Notes: generated by a model not told the origin, from the letters alone. 64,000 nt of DNA from Silene conica (GCA_029255685.2 CM055314.2:70878815-70942814), one strand, 5' to 3'. Positions 20,460 through 32,398 are shown, counted from the stretch's first letter. A program made the numbers and translations.

Positions 20460-22083
20460 TGATGCGTGAATATTATATATACTTTTCTGTACCTCTTGGC
20501 ACGCATTTCTATATTTTATAGGTGATTTTATATCAGTTTATGCCTCGAACACGCTACTTTGTGCTTTTCTTGCTATTTTGTAGGAGTAAGCGCGAAAGTG
20601 ATGAAAACCGAGCCAAAATTGTCCCAAGTACACTTTTTTAGAAGATGGAAGTTGGAATAGGCTTTACAAGCATTGGAAAGCGCCAATTGTCCAAGTGAAA
20701 AGCTATCTGAGGTGCGCACAATGGAGAAAGGAAGCTAAGCAAGCAAGGAAGAGCTTCAATTTGCTAGTGCCTACTTTGAAGAGACATATCTCAAGTTCTA
20801 CAACAGATAATCAGGTGATTCTAATTGAAGATGAAAGCTTTTCCTCTTAGCTTTCCAATGCCACCAAAAACGCTTGATTTGAACGAGTAACGAAGAAATG
20901 GCAGCTATTTGAAGTTCAATGCGCAGTGCAGGAAATACGCACTGAGAAGTACTCGATCGAGTACTATTTCTACTTGATCGAGGAGTTGCCAGAAGAAAAG
21001 TGTTCGATCGAGTCATTTCCAGAAGAAAAGTTCTCGATCGAGTCATTGCCAGAGAGAAAGACCTCGATCGAGTCCTTGCTTTACTCGATCGAAGGGATTT
21101 TGGAGATTTTTGCTCGATCGAATGAAATTAGAACTCGATCGAGCATTTCACTTATGGGCCTCGGTTTGTTGTTGGACTTTAGGTTAGAAATTTGAGATAG
21201 GTTGATCTTCCTTATAAAAGGAGATCGACTATCACTCAAAACACACTTCTCAGACTACACATCACTTTGCTATTCTTCTTTCCCTTCTATAGTTCCACAA
21301 ACTTTTAGATTTAGCTTTCTTCTTTCTTTCTTGCCTCGGATTCCGGTTTAATCTGTAATCTTTTCTTCCCTTTTTGTTTAATTTCTTTTGTTTAATTTCT
21401 TGTTTCTTTTATTCTTTATTACTCTTAATTAGTTTATATCATGTCTTTTTATACATCCGTCACAATGGTTAGTATAGTCCCCAAAGCCATGCGTAGCTAA
21501 TTTCGCCAGTATGTTAGGATGAGGGAAATTGCGGTAATAATGTTGTAGGATTCACATGTTAGTCTTTTCTGCGATGAGGTTTGTTTATAAGCAATTGAAT
21601 CATAAAACCTGTTAATTGAATGCATGCATGAGACCGGTTTATTTAGTAAAACTCCGCCTGGATCGAAAGATTGGTAGAGTAGGCTTGCTTAGAACAATCG
21701 ATATAACCTTCCTGGATCGAAAGATTGGTTGGGGAGTCTAGGGCGATTTGAGACCGAAAGGAGATAATCACTACCCACCTTATCAAAGAATTGACTGACC
21801 TAGTATTTTTGCATGACATGAACTACCGCGGTGACCCGATTCCTGACATACTCCCCTTTTAATTTCCTGCTAGACCTATATTTTTCTCTCGTTTTTTTTC
21901 TCTCTTTTAATCTTCTTATTAGTTTAGAAAAACCAAACAAACAAACCCCCATTTTGGTTTCTTTGCAGACTTACTTAGCTTAGAGGATTCAACTCTCCCT
22001 GCGGATACGATACCCGACTGCCTCTACTACATTTAGCTGGAACCAGTTGGTTTATTTTTGAGAGGGTTGCGATAGCCGTGTCA
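20460..22083 (+). mobile_element. Solo LTR, Athila-like, inserted in antisense ORF
   Basis: It starts TGATGCGTGAATAT and ends ATAGCCGTGTCA, 1624 bp. It is flanked by GCAAG (20455-20459) and ACAAG (22084-22088), a target duplication with one mismatch. The end region (CTCCCTGCGGATACGATACC, near 21995) is typical wording for LTR ends of plant Athila-type gypsy elements. No PBS or coding sequence is attached. The strand is taken from that end motif. It contains a palindrome array at 20945-21150. Confidence 0.75.
20945..21150. repeat. TCGATCGA palindrome array
   Basis: The words TCGATCGAG, TTGATCGAG and TCGATCGAA occur about eight to nine times in 200 bp, partly in 30-bp units containing CCAGAAGAAAAG. 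Each is centred on the palindrome CGATCG. Confidence 0.85.
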
Positions 22084-22380
22084 ACAAGCACTAGAGTTGA
22101 CTTGGCTGAGGAGGAAATGCTTTTCTCTGCATCTTATTCGCAAAAGTTCGACCTGGGGGTTGTATCAGATATCGACCTAGATGCTCTTGAGGAGTCTAAT
22201 GACGACTTCCAGGTCCCTACTACAGAGGTCGAGGAGCCTCAAGTTACTACCGTGCAATTGGAAGCTCTAGTGGTGGAGAAGGCTGATGTTGCGCCTGTTG
22301 CTGATCAGAGCTCTGAGATTCCTCTTCCTCCTGAGTCAGGGTCCAGTGTTGTAGAAGAAGATCCAGTGGTGGCCGCTTGA

Positions 22381-22775
22381 TTGTTGATCTCTTTTTTCAG
22401 TGCCCTGTGTGGCAAAAAAAACTTTGTTGTATCGTTTGGTTATGAATGTTGTATTTTGCTTTTGAGCTTACTCACGGGGGTAAGGCCATGACTGTTTTTT
22501 TTTTGTGTTTAGGCCCTACTCGCGAGAGTAGGGCGTATGACTCTATGAACAACGTGCTAGTTTTTCTAGCTATCTACGAATTGTGTACTTTAAAATAAAA
22601 ATCAGATGTTAACTATAAGGATTTGAGAAAAAAGTTTTGAGGAGTGCCCTGGACAAAACCTGGAACCTGGTGGAGAACACTTTTTCTGGTAGGCTGTGTG
22701 CCTGGTTGCAGACCTCATTAGCGTGTCTAACCTGGCTGTTGGTCCTGGCTAGCGATTCTGCCTGGTTGCTTACCT
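22381..22775. other. Spacer between antisense ORF and integrase
   Basis: Non-coding on both strands. It includes a paired CTCACGGGGGTAAGGCC / CTCGCGAGAGTAGGGCG imperfect repeat (22468 and 22519). It probably holds the converging 3' ends of pol and the antisense ORF. Confidence 0.4.
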
Positions 22776-24000
22776 TTATGGAGGCCTAGAAGAAATATTT
22801 TTTTTAAGGTGGACGATGTTCCATGATCTAGGCACCATATGTCTGTCCACTATCATGAGCCTGTAGACGTCATTCCCTACTACGCTTTCAATTTGGTCAG
22901 GGCCTTCCCAATTGTAGGTGAATTTGTCGGCTTGCCTGTTCTTTGTGTTCTGGGAGACTTTCCTCAGGACCTGGTCTTCCACCTGCAGGGTCCTGATTTT
23001 TATATTCTTATTGTAGCTTCTGACTACTGTTTGCATGTGTGAGGCTATTTTGATCTCTGCACTGATTCTGAGTTCATCTATTGTATCCAGGTTGCTGATC
23101 ATTTCTACATTGATCCGGTCTTTCGTTATGCATCTGTATATGTAGGTAGGGACTATCACCTCTGATGGGATAACTGACTCTACAACGAATACTAGGCTAA
23201 ATGGGGTCTGTAATGTTGATACTTCGGGGGTAGTTTTATCTTCCCAGAGGACTAGTGGTAGTTCCTCTACCCATTTGCCCCCTCTTTCCCAAAGCTTCTT
23301 TCTCAGATTTCCTACTATAATCTTGTTAGATTCTACTTGTCCGTTGGATTGAGGCTAGGGTTCCTGGGGGTAGCCTCGAATAGGGCAATATTCCACCTGC
23401 ACGAAAGGCTTCTGTTTTATTACCAATAAATTGAGATTCGTTATCGCATATTATCTCAGATGGAATGCCAAACCCGCAGATGATGTTGCGTTTAATAAAA
23501 GATATCACCCGAGCCTCTGTAAACTAGGCGGATATTGTACCTCTATCCATTTGGAGAAATAGCCCGTCATGGCGAGCATATAAAACTTGTTTCGAGGACC
23601 CCTAGGTAGGGTTCCTTTGATGTGCATCACCCACTTCATGAAGGGCTAAAGTGAAATGGCAGGGTACATGGGTTCCGCCGGCTGGTGGCTTACTAGAGCG
23701 TGTCTTTGATAGGCGTTGCATTTTTTGGCGTATTCCATAGTGTGCTTCCTCATTGTTGGCCAGAAGTACCCCTGCCTGAGTACTTTATTAGACAGACTCC
23801 TGCCCCCTGCATGGTTTCCACACTAAGCACTGTGGATGACATGCAAGACAAGCTATGATTCCTCTTTGTCCAGGCACCTCAGATAGGGTCCAACAAGGTA
23901 TTTCCCGAATATGATGTCATCGATTAGTATAAATCTGGATGCCCTCATTTTGAAGCTACATACCTCCTTTTTGCGAGCTGGCAGGATGTTGTTTTGCTGC
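22776..24000 (-). pseudogene. Integrase remnant of Tat element 3
   Basis: Integrase inserts element DNA into chromosomes. The minus frame 23508-23326 carries the core (NIICGFGIPSEIICDNESQF, where CDN is the second catalytic aspartate). 23159-22776 carries the C-terminal region (VLRKVSQNTKNRQADKF, NWEGPDQIESVVGNDVYRL, RSWNIVHLKK). The two are in different frames, and the zinc-binding part further right (23540-23900) is only readable in pieces. It is frameshifted and non-functional. Confidence 0.85.
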
Positions 24001-24239
24001 CAGTGTTTGTAGGGTTGCCTCCAGTTTTTGTTCTCACCTCGTTGGCGGAGTTTGTGATAACTCTAGCCTTCATACGCCATTTTGAGTTTGCTGAGTGTTG
24101 CGCAGGTGCCGAAGTGTCTAGTGCGGTCCTAGAGGCTGATGGTGCTAGGATGTGCATTATGGGTATGGCCGACATGACGTCTGGTTTTAAGTTTGCCCCT
24201 AGGGCTGGCAGAGCATCTACTTCTACGTTATGGTCCCTG

Positions 24240-24966
24240 GGGATTTGTACTATGATGAAGATTGTGAACTAGAGGGTGAGTTCTTTAACTACCTCTAGGT
24301 ATGCTATCATTGACGGATCTCTTGCCTCATAATAGTCGTTGACGTGGTTGACTATAAGTTGGGAGTCGCTATGCGCCTTTATATGCCGGATCTTGAGGTC
24401 CAAGGCCAGTTGGAGGCATTAGATCAATGCCTAGTACTCTACTTCGTTGTTGGTTGCTTTGAACTCACACCAGACTACTTGAACTATGAGTTCCCCTTGA
24501 TGGGACCTAAGGACTAGCCTCACCAAGTACCCCTTGCGTTAGAAGCTCTGTCCACGTGCAACTCTCATTGTTTTTCTCCTTTTTCCTCTACTAGATTTAA
24601 GATGTCCTTTTCTGCCTGGGTTTGGAAAGCCGGGCAGAAGTCTAACGCAAAATATGATAGGGCCTGGGACTTTATTGTGGTGAGAGGTTTATACCTTAGG
24701 TCGATTATAGCCTCTTAAGTGGACAGACCATTTAGCCATCCTTCCTGAAAGTTCAGGTTTTTGCATATTGACTTATTAAGAGGATAATTAGTATCCACGG
24801 ATATAACACGGGACTCAAAATAAGTATGCAACTTATAAGACGCAGTTACAAGTGCGGGAACGAGTTTTTAGAGTGATGTGTACCTGGTCTCTACAGGGAG
24901 CAGAGACTTACTGACGTAATACGCCGGATGTTGTGCTCCCTCGTGCTCTCTGACTAGTACAATGCT
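24240..24966 (-). pseudogene. RNase H region remnant of Tat element 3
   Basis: Next to the copia solo LTR border, the minus strand reads VLVREHEGAQHPAYYVSKSL followed by LLPVETRYT. This is the standard start of the Tat RNase H/RT-connection region. Further left, 24555-24240 reads as broken RNase H fragments. It is continuous with 26234-26300 (LYLSVTEVAL) once the LTR insertion is removed. Confidence 0.7.
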
Positions 24967-26233
24967 AATAAATTTTAGGTTCATATACCTCCTTTAATCT
25001 TATTAAAGTTCAAACTAATTGTTTAATTTAATGTGGATCTAGTACATGCAAAAGTCAAAACTATACTAGAAGAAAGCATTACTTACATTCAGTTTCCGAA
25101 AACTAGGGCATAGAATTGGTTTCCTACCAATTTTGTTCTTGAGCTTATTATCACAATTGGATGATCCTCCTAGATCGCAAGTGTAGCTTTCCTCCATCAA
25201 ATACGCACCCAAGACTTAGCCCGAAACTCTACTAACTAATCTACGTCTAGAAATTAATTAGTAGAAACCTTAATTCTAATGTATTATTAATTTTAACACA
25301 CTAGTAAATTATATAGAATGTTAGATTTTATGAGAAAATGCTAACATAATCTTTTTTTATATTGTTTTGGAGAGATAACGGAACATAAAAAATGTTGAGA
25401 CAATTAGAATGAAATTAGAGGACAATAGTCCTCTAATATGGGGGTGGGGTAGCCGTATGACGCAAGGAAAGAGGGAGCATGATGGTACAACTCCATCATG
25501 CTTTTTACCTTTTCTAACAGGAAATGTAAGAGTTGTTTTTACTTCTCTATGTCACAAGACCTTAGACAAATAAAATCACATTTTATTTTCCTCTTTTTTT
25601 CTTCACTAGGCCGACCCCATGTACACTAAAATGGGATCCCATTTTAACGTTTACATTTTATCAATTGTAAAGTGCAACATGTGACATGCAACATGTCACT
25701 AGGCATTGTATTGTGTATTAATCAAATTAAATACTTTAATGCATAAATAATAACAATTGACGACCTACACATGTAATTCATAATTACATATACGTAAAAG
25801 TCAATTTAATTATAACTTACCACATTTGTAATTATAATGAATCGAATATTCTAATTTTGCATGTTTCATATACATCGATTAATAATTAGTAAAATAACGT
25901 TTTATTTACTAATATTAAATCTTATTTAATCATATTAAAATAAGATTTCATTTTCTCATCTCGTACTAACTAAGGATTTAATTAATCGTATCGATATACG
26001 ACCAATTAACTTATCTGTTTCGGCTTCCGTCTTTTAGGTGTGACTTGAAGGGATCATCTAATCACCACCGTCATACGACAATAACGTCAAACTCTAGCCA
26101 GCCATCCGTTATCGATTTATGTTGATTAGATGACTATATATAAGAATCATCCCTTGTGTATTCTTTATATGAGATTCAAATGTGATTGTCAAATCACGTG
26201 ATCGCACTAATGTTGAGGACACTTACTCCAACA
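24967..26233 (-). mobile_element. Solo copia LTR inserted in Tat pol
   Basis: On the minus strand it starts TGTTGGAGTAAGTGTCCTC (26233). It matches the start of the copia LTRs at 49321 and 55662, and shares blocks such as TAGAGTTTGACGTTATTGTC and GGATGATCCTCC. The left border is placed at about 24967, where Tat RNase H resumes. I found no clean 5-bp duplication, so the left end may be altered. It contains no PBS or coding sequence. Confidence 0.75.
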
Positions 26234-27200
26234 AAGGCTACCTCCGTTACTGATAGATATAGAAAGAGGGGATCTCCCGGCTCGGGCTTTTACAACATTG
26301 GTGGGGTGCTGAGGTAGCGCTTGAGCTCTGTGAAGGCCTTCTCGTGCTCTTTCATCCACTCAAACTTGTGGCTCTTCCTGAGTATATCGTAGAAGAGTCT
26401 TCATCTATTCGAGGATCTTGATATGAAGCGGTTTAGTACTGCTACTCTTTCTGTTAGGTGTTGTACATCTTTTGGTTTCTAGGGTGACTCCAACTCGAGG
26501 ACCGCCTTTATCTTCTCTATGTTGGCCTCTATCCCTCTCCATGTGACCGTGTACCCTAGTAATTTGTAACATGAGACTCCAAACATGCACTTCAATGGGC
26601 TGAGCTTCATTTGGTATTTCCTCAGGTTGCTGAATGTATCATCCATGTGCTCCGTATACTGCTGAGCTTTCTTGGACTCCACAACCATGTCATCAATATA
26701 CATCTCCATGGTTTGTCCGATATGTTATTTGAACATCATATTAACCAACCTTTGATATGTGGACTCAACGTTCTTGAGGCCAAAAGGCTTCACATTATAG
26801 CAATAGATGCCTCGGTCTGATCGAAATGTTGACTGATATTCGGGGTACATCTTTATCTGATTGTTTCCACTCTAGGCTTCTAAGAATGTCAGCATCTCAT
26901 GTCCAGCTATTGCATCTACCATGGCGTCTATATGTGGCAGTGAGAATGGATCTTTTGGGCAGGCTTTGTTCTAGTTGGTGAAGTCGACACAAACTCTCCA
27001 TTTGCCGTTTTTCTTTGGGACCACCACCACATTGGACAACCACTATGGGATTTCCCAGCGGCCAGGAGATTGTCAACTAAGACCTGATTCCTCTCTGGGG
27101 CGAATTTTATCCATTTCTACTAAACGGGGTTGTGACAAGGATCTTGGGATCAATGCCTACCATGTCATTGGGTGACTTAGCGAAGCAATCCATGTTCTCG
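26234..27200 (-). pseudogene. Reverse transcriptase remnant of Tat element 3
   Basis: The minus frame 26709-26479 encodes MEMYIDDMVVESKKAQQY (catalytic YIDD) and LRKYQMKLSPLKCMFGVS. Upstream pieces (26730-27175) are readable in other frames as the palm and fingers region. The left end joins RNase H across the copia solo LTR. Several frameshifts and stops are present. Confidence 0.85.
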
Positions 27201-27419
27201 CGTAGCAGCTGTAGGACCTCCTCACAGAGGTTACAAGAACATTCTGACCCTATGAGCACGGTTCTTTCTGGGTGCTGCACATCTAGACAAACTTCATCTA
27301 CCTCTGCTTGTAGGGGCTCTATGTACTCCTCCTGGACATGCTTGCTTTGTAATTGCTATGCTGATGCTTTACCCGTTGGCGGCTTGGCAGTTTTCTTGAG
27401 GGCTATCTTATAACAATCC

Positions 27420-28053
27420 TTGCCTTCATCCTAATCTCCACGTATTTCATGGACTCCCCACGGTGTATGAAACTTCAGGCACTGGTGGTAGGTAGAAGGG
27501 ATTACTCGCATCTCATTGATCTAAGGACTACCAAGGATTACATTATAAGTAGATGAACCATTAATAACCAAATATCGTACCTGTTTATTCAGCCCTCTAG
27601 CGTATGTTGGAATGGTGAGTTCTCCCAGGGTATAAGCGGTTTCTCCGCTGAAGCTGACCAATGAGATGGCCTTCTTTACCACATATTTCCCATCGAATCC
27701 CAGATTTGAGGGTTGGCGAAGCTCCCTGTGTCCACCATGACCTTCCTTACTTCGCAGTTCCCGATGTTTAAAGTGATGATCAAGGCGTTGTGGTACTGCT
27801 CTGGGACGGATTGTGCATCTGTCTCATCGAAGGTTACTGCCGGGAGGTCCTGGCGGTTAATCATGCATGAAAGCTCCGACTTATCTCCCTTTGCCTCTGT
27901 TATGCACCTCTTAGCTGCTGAGTAGGTCAGTCTGCACAACTTTGAGTCTCTTTTTATAACATTAACAAAGCTAGTACACAGAGGAGTAGAACAAGGTAGC
28001 ACCTGGTTGGCGAAGTTTACTCTGGTGGTTTTTGTTGGGAGCAAATGGTCCAA
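27420..28053 (-). pseudogene. Protease region remnant of Tat element 3
   Basis: The minus frame 28053-27676 contains INRQDLPAVTFDETDAQ, then NALIITLNIGNCEVRKVMVD with TGSFA (DTG active site), and loses frame right after. The same order (LPVVSFDETDA, then VDTG) is seen in element 1 at 1560-1470, supporting homology. The remainder to 27420 is frameshifted protease. Confidence 0.85.
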
Positions 28054-28239
28054 GTTTCCTCGGTCATACTGGAATCTGACTTCCTTTCTTCGGGTGTAGC
28101 ATTCGTCAGTTGTGTGGCCTATGTCATCATGAAACTCACACTTCTTTCAGGCATCCCGTCGGTCATTGGCGCGCTTTTCCAACTTTTGCTTTGGCCATTT
28201 GACTCTTTTTTGCTCTTGTAGTGCTTTCAGCAATCCTGC
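28054..28239 (-). pseudogene. gag C terminus with zinc-knuckle remnant, Tat element 3
   Basis: The minus strand at about 28150-28060 reads KKCEFHDDIGHTTDECYTRR, a CX2HX4HX4C zinc-knuckle-like motif typical of Tat gag, then VRFQYDRGNLDHLL leading into the protease region. Gag continues across the inserted LTR element at 49155. Confidence 0.75.
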
Positions 28240-28956
28240 TGTAATACCCTGTATGTTAGCCTCGGTCAGCGGCAGTCAAACCATGTTTTATACACGTATT
28301 TCAAAAGGACTGTTTATAAATTATTTTACGTAAACTGGTATTGTTTTATATATCGTGTTTCTACGATTATTTCGTATTTCTTAATCGATTGATATTTGTT
28401 GATTACTTCATAAAATGACATTTCATTTGTATTTCTTTAATTTTAATAATATACCTATACTTCAATATATTTCCTATTTTTTTTTATATATTCTTATGTA
28501 ATTGCTAATATTTTAATATTTCTATAATGCATATTATATGAACCGAAATACTACCGTACTAATAATTTTATATATTTTAATTAATTTAATTAGTAATACT
28601 ATATTTTATTTCCTAAACCCTAATATACGACATACTCCCCAGTATACACCTTCTAATAACCTCCTGTCGTTTCTTTTCTTTGAACTCCTACTCACCCATT
28701 ACCATTATTTTGTACCAATGCTACTGTTATATCCTAAGAAGTAAGTACATCGTTTTCTTCATCGTTTATTAACCGTTTATTTCATCGTGTTACGCATCGT
28801 TTCAATCTGTTAAATTCTCGTCGTTGCTTGACTTTCCGCTATAGCCCTTGTGACCATGACCTAGCCTAGGGTTCCTTGACCTTGTGATGACCTTCGTTTG
28901 ACGACATGGGTTGGTGGCCGTCGTTTTTGCTGTATTTATGGCGATGCTTAAGACGT

Positions 28957-28967
28957 GTGTGTGTGTG

Positions 28968-29020
<53 letters not shown>

Positions 29021-29021
29021 G

Positions 29022-29097
<76 letters not shown>
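28957..29097. repeat. (GT)n/(TA)n microsatellite
   Basis: A GT run followed by about 120 bases of alternating TA with GTATATATAT interruptions. A shorter TA run (30156-30182) separates the two transposons. The 3' LTR has only a short TA tract at the same place (38157-38172). Confidence 0.95.
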
Positions 29098-29100
<3 letters not shown>

Positions 29101-30152
29101 GCAGGATCCGGTGAGTCCACCTAAATATTTGAGTCCATGAGTCCATTTAGAATATCATAAGTTGTATTAAAAAATATCATTTTTTTTTACACTACATAGT
29201 CTACAATATCACAATCTTTTCAATACAATATCACATGAAACAATATCACGCACTATATAAAACAATATCACGAAATTTTTTCCAACACTTTTTTCCCGAA
29301 ATTTTTTTTTCAAAATTTTTTTTTTTTCAATTTTTTTTCTCAAATTTTTTTCTCGATTTTTTCTCGAATTTTTTTTTGTGATATTATTTTGAAGAACAGG
29401 TGATATTGTATTAAGTAACTTGTGATATTGTAATGAAAAAAAATCGAAAAAAAATTTCGAGAAAAAACGCCTTTTGTTAAACAATACCACGCACTATATT
29501 AAACAATATCACAAAATTTTTTCAAGAACTTTTTTTTCTCGGAAGTAATTTTTTTCAAATTTTTTTTTTTTCAATTTTTTCTCTCGAATTTTTTTCCGAA
29601 ATATTTTTTTCTCGATTTTTTTTTTGTGATATTATTTTGAAGAACCGGTGATATTGTATTGAGTGACTTGTGATATTGTAATGAAAAAAAATCGAAAAAA
29701 AATTCGAGAAAAAACGCCTTTTGTTAAACAATATCACGCACTATATTAAACAATATCACGAAATTTTTTCAAGAACTTTTTTTTCAAATTTTTCTCTCGA
29801 AATTTTTTTCCGAAATTTTTTTTTCTAGAATTTTTTTTTGTGATATTATATTGAAGAACCGGTGATATTGTATTGAGTAACTTGTGATATTGTAATGAAA
29901 AAAAAAATTCGAGAAAAAACGCCTTTTTATTAAAAAAAAGTGCATACCGAAAAAGGGAATTTTTTTAACAAAGAAAATGTCATTTTAAAAGGAAGGACAA
30001 AAAAAAGAAAAAAAAAAAGTAATATTGAAAAAGAAAAAACAAAAAAAGGAAAAAAAATTGATATTGAAAACACATGATACTTTTTTATATAACTTATGAT
30101 ATCATTGTTAGACTCATGGACTCAAATATTTAGGGTGGACTCATGTGAACCC

Positions 30153-30156
<4 letters not shown>
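29097..30156. mobile_element. TIR transposon A in TA microsatellite
   Basis: The ends are inverted repeats of about 45 bp with the shared core GAGTCCACCCTAAATATTTG and GAGTCCATGAGTC. The outer 10-15 bases match less well. It is flanked by TA repeats on both sides, so any duplication is hidden. The inside is three tandem repeats of about 240 bp (29241-29930) full of ATATCACG and GTGATATTGTA words and A/T homopolymers. It has no coding capacity. It is probably a non-autonomous, Mutator-like element, but the superfamily is uncertain. Confidence 0.65.
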
Positions 30157-30182
<26 letters not shown>

Positions 30183-30186
<4 letters not shown>

Positions 30187-32398
30187 TCAAGATCCGGTGA
30201 GAACGAACACTCGGTGCAAACAGTGAGAACGAACATGAACCATTGGATTTAAACCAATCTAAGGGTTATTAAATCAAAATATACCCCCCTGAACAAAAAA
30301 CTTAACATATTTCCATCACCAATACTATTTAGTTTTTCACACCGCCACACTCACTGTCGGTGACCCTACCACCACCCTCGTTGTCGGCGACCTCACCACA
30401 ATGTCGGCGAGACCATGCACTACGGCGACATCATCGGTGCACCGTTGGCAAAACTTTTATTCTTTATTAATGGGTTTTTTTTTATTGGAAGCCAAATTAG
30501 ATCCGTCGCTACGAGAAGCATTACGTCGGCGATCGTCGACAATTATGGTGGTTTCGATTACGGCGACATCACGGCGGAGATCGGTGGGAAGAAGGCTGAT
30601 AAGTGGTGATGTGGAGGAAGTGCGGGAGTCAACAATTGTACCCGTATGGTCTCTGGTTTGGTGTTTGTCGCTGGTGTGGTGGTGGTGATTGATGGTGATG
30701 GCCTCGTTACGGTAATTGTGGATGCTTACGAAAAATGGGAAGAGAGGTTGTATTTAAGTGTCAATAATATTAGTTCATATCATATGTTGAGTATTCAAAA
30801 GCCAATTAATTGAGCATAATATTCTCGGATGTATTTGATTATTTAATTTGTCACACAATTTTACACCATTTTTTGTTCATGCTGTGTTTCTCATTTTTCA
30901 AAGTGGGTATTTTTAACTTTTTATTTTTGAGATGACATATCTTTTATTCATTGTATATGGCATTTTTTAAAGTGTTTTTATTTTTTGAAATGGTGTATTC
31001 ATTGTTAATGGAAGTGGTATAGTACCATAATATGTCATGGTGTTTTATCTATACAATTAGGGATTTTTGTTTTTGGAAACATTAAAAATATTACCAGATA
31101 CATTAATTATAGTAGCAAAAAAATTAATTATTTTTTCAGATACATTAATTATGTGTGTACATCTTCCCTGGATTGGTTGATATTCATAATTTCGGCCTTC
31201 ATTTTGCTTGATCAATGGTGTGGGCCATAATTAATGTTTATTTGCTATTAATTAGTACTCTTAGTTATATGTAAAAAGTGTACTTATGATTGTATAAAAT
31301 GTATCTACAATGTTATAAAATGTATCTAGATATGTAACAAGCGTACCTATGATTGTATAAACAATTAGTCTCCCTTAAATAAAGTGGGTCAAGTAATATT
31401 CGTTTGCATTAATAAGACAAAAGTGAAAAGGTATAGGGAGGAGCAAAAGGTTTGTCTTATCTATTCAAATAGGTCATTATTTGGTCCGTCTTCACCTTAA
31501 GTCGAATACTTCCGTCTTAAATGAGAATTTGTATTATACAAAATGCATCTACATTGTTAATTTGTTATAAAATGTATCTAGATATGTAATAAGTGTACCT
31601 ATGATAGTATAAAATATATCTACATTATTATAAAATGTATCTAGCTATGTAAAAGGTGTACCTATAATCTTATATGTATCTACATTATTATAAAATGTAT
31701 CTATGTATGTAAACAGTGTAACTACGATCTTATAAATGTATCTTGAAATGTTATTAAGTCAAAAAGAAATTAAAAAGTGGGATTCTGCCAAAAAGAGGAC
31801 AAATCCATATGAAATTAAAAACCCGACGAGTAGATGTGCGAAACCTAATCGCGAATTTCGAAAGCGAATATTCAACCTAATTTCTCCAACTTTGGTGGAA
31901 TGTGGCTGTTCTATTCTTGTTTTGTCGACATTTTTAGTGACATTGCAGCTAATTTGAGATACTGGAGAGAGAGGAGGAAAAGGTTGAAGGCAAAATTACA
32001 AGTGAAGAAACTATTGACTCACATCAATACATCAGATCTCTATCACCAAGCAGGCGTTATCATGGTCGAGAAAAATCGTCGGAATCGTATGGTTGTGTGA
32101 GTGGTGGTGGTCGTGGTGACGATTTTATTTTGGGGCGGATATGGTAATGGACTATGGTGTTGCCGGTGACGTCGACGATGGCGGTGGCTGTCGGTGATGG
32201 CGACGGCGGTGGTGAATGCCGGTAGTGTCGACATCGGTGGTGGCCGGCTGTGATTGTTGTGGTAAGCTGGTTTAGCTTTTTGGATAAAGATGTAGTTAAG
32301 GGCTGAATTGGTGATCTCAGCCTTTAATATCACCCTCATCTAAGGGAAGAGACTCGTTCTCACCGTTTGCACCGAATGTTCGTTCTCACCGGATCCTA
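30183..32398. mobile_element. TIR transposon B in TA microsatellite
   Basis: Inverted ends: the left reads GATCCGGTGAGAACGAACAC, and the right, inverted, reads GATCCGGTGAGAACGAACAT. The match extends through TCGGTGCAAAC and GTGAGAACGA, about 42 bp in all. The outermost bases resemble those of transposon A. It is 2.2 kb long and the internal frames (for example 30401-30688) match no transposase that I recognise. A repeat cluster of TATAAAATGTATCTA lies at 31265-31745. It is a non-autonomous TIR element, possibly Mutator-like. Confidence 0.75.
31265..31745. repeat. TATAAAATGTATCTA repeat cluster
   Basis: TATAAAATGTATCTA(C/G) followed by (A/T)TATGTAA(C/A)A(A/G)(T/C)GTACCTATGAT recurs about five times with spacing of 60-70 bases, interrupted once at about 31370-31530. 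Confidence 0.7.

Larger units (their letters stand above)
19272..22380 (+). pseudogene. Antisense ORF (aORF) of Retand-like element, split by a solo LTR
   Basis: The plus strand, antisense to the host element, encodes pieces of one protein of unknown function. 19272-19410 gives LHPFAQGPDEVASRTKLFRT after an acceptor-like TGCAG. 19537-19836 follows. 19785-19985 gives LIRLAEEFVTSKSLGSWPFL and LKEVADLGIESAYYE, ending at a donor-like GAG/GTATAT. After a 95-bp candidate intron (19986-20080, ending TTGTAG) comes ACFFFRDQALQQEDKSTV. 20160-20459 is a lysine/glutamate-rich coiled coil. After the solo LTR, 22085-22380 is acidic (DLDALEESNDDFQVPTTEVE). A 14-G run (20144-20157) and other breaks disrupt the frame. 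Position and layout match the extra antisense ORF described for Retand-type Tat elements. Confidence 0.65.

Noticed and set aside
24961..26238. Complete copia element in place of a solo LTR
   Set aside because: The Tat pol reading resumes on both sides at LTR-length distance and no PBS, gag or second LTR is present.
28802..29146. Long frames of alternating I-Y residues
   Set aside because: They are translations of the TA microsatellite.
30401..30688. Possible captured host gene in transposon B
   Set aside because: The frame is short, GC-rich and without a recognisable domain.
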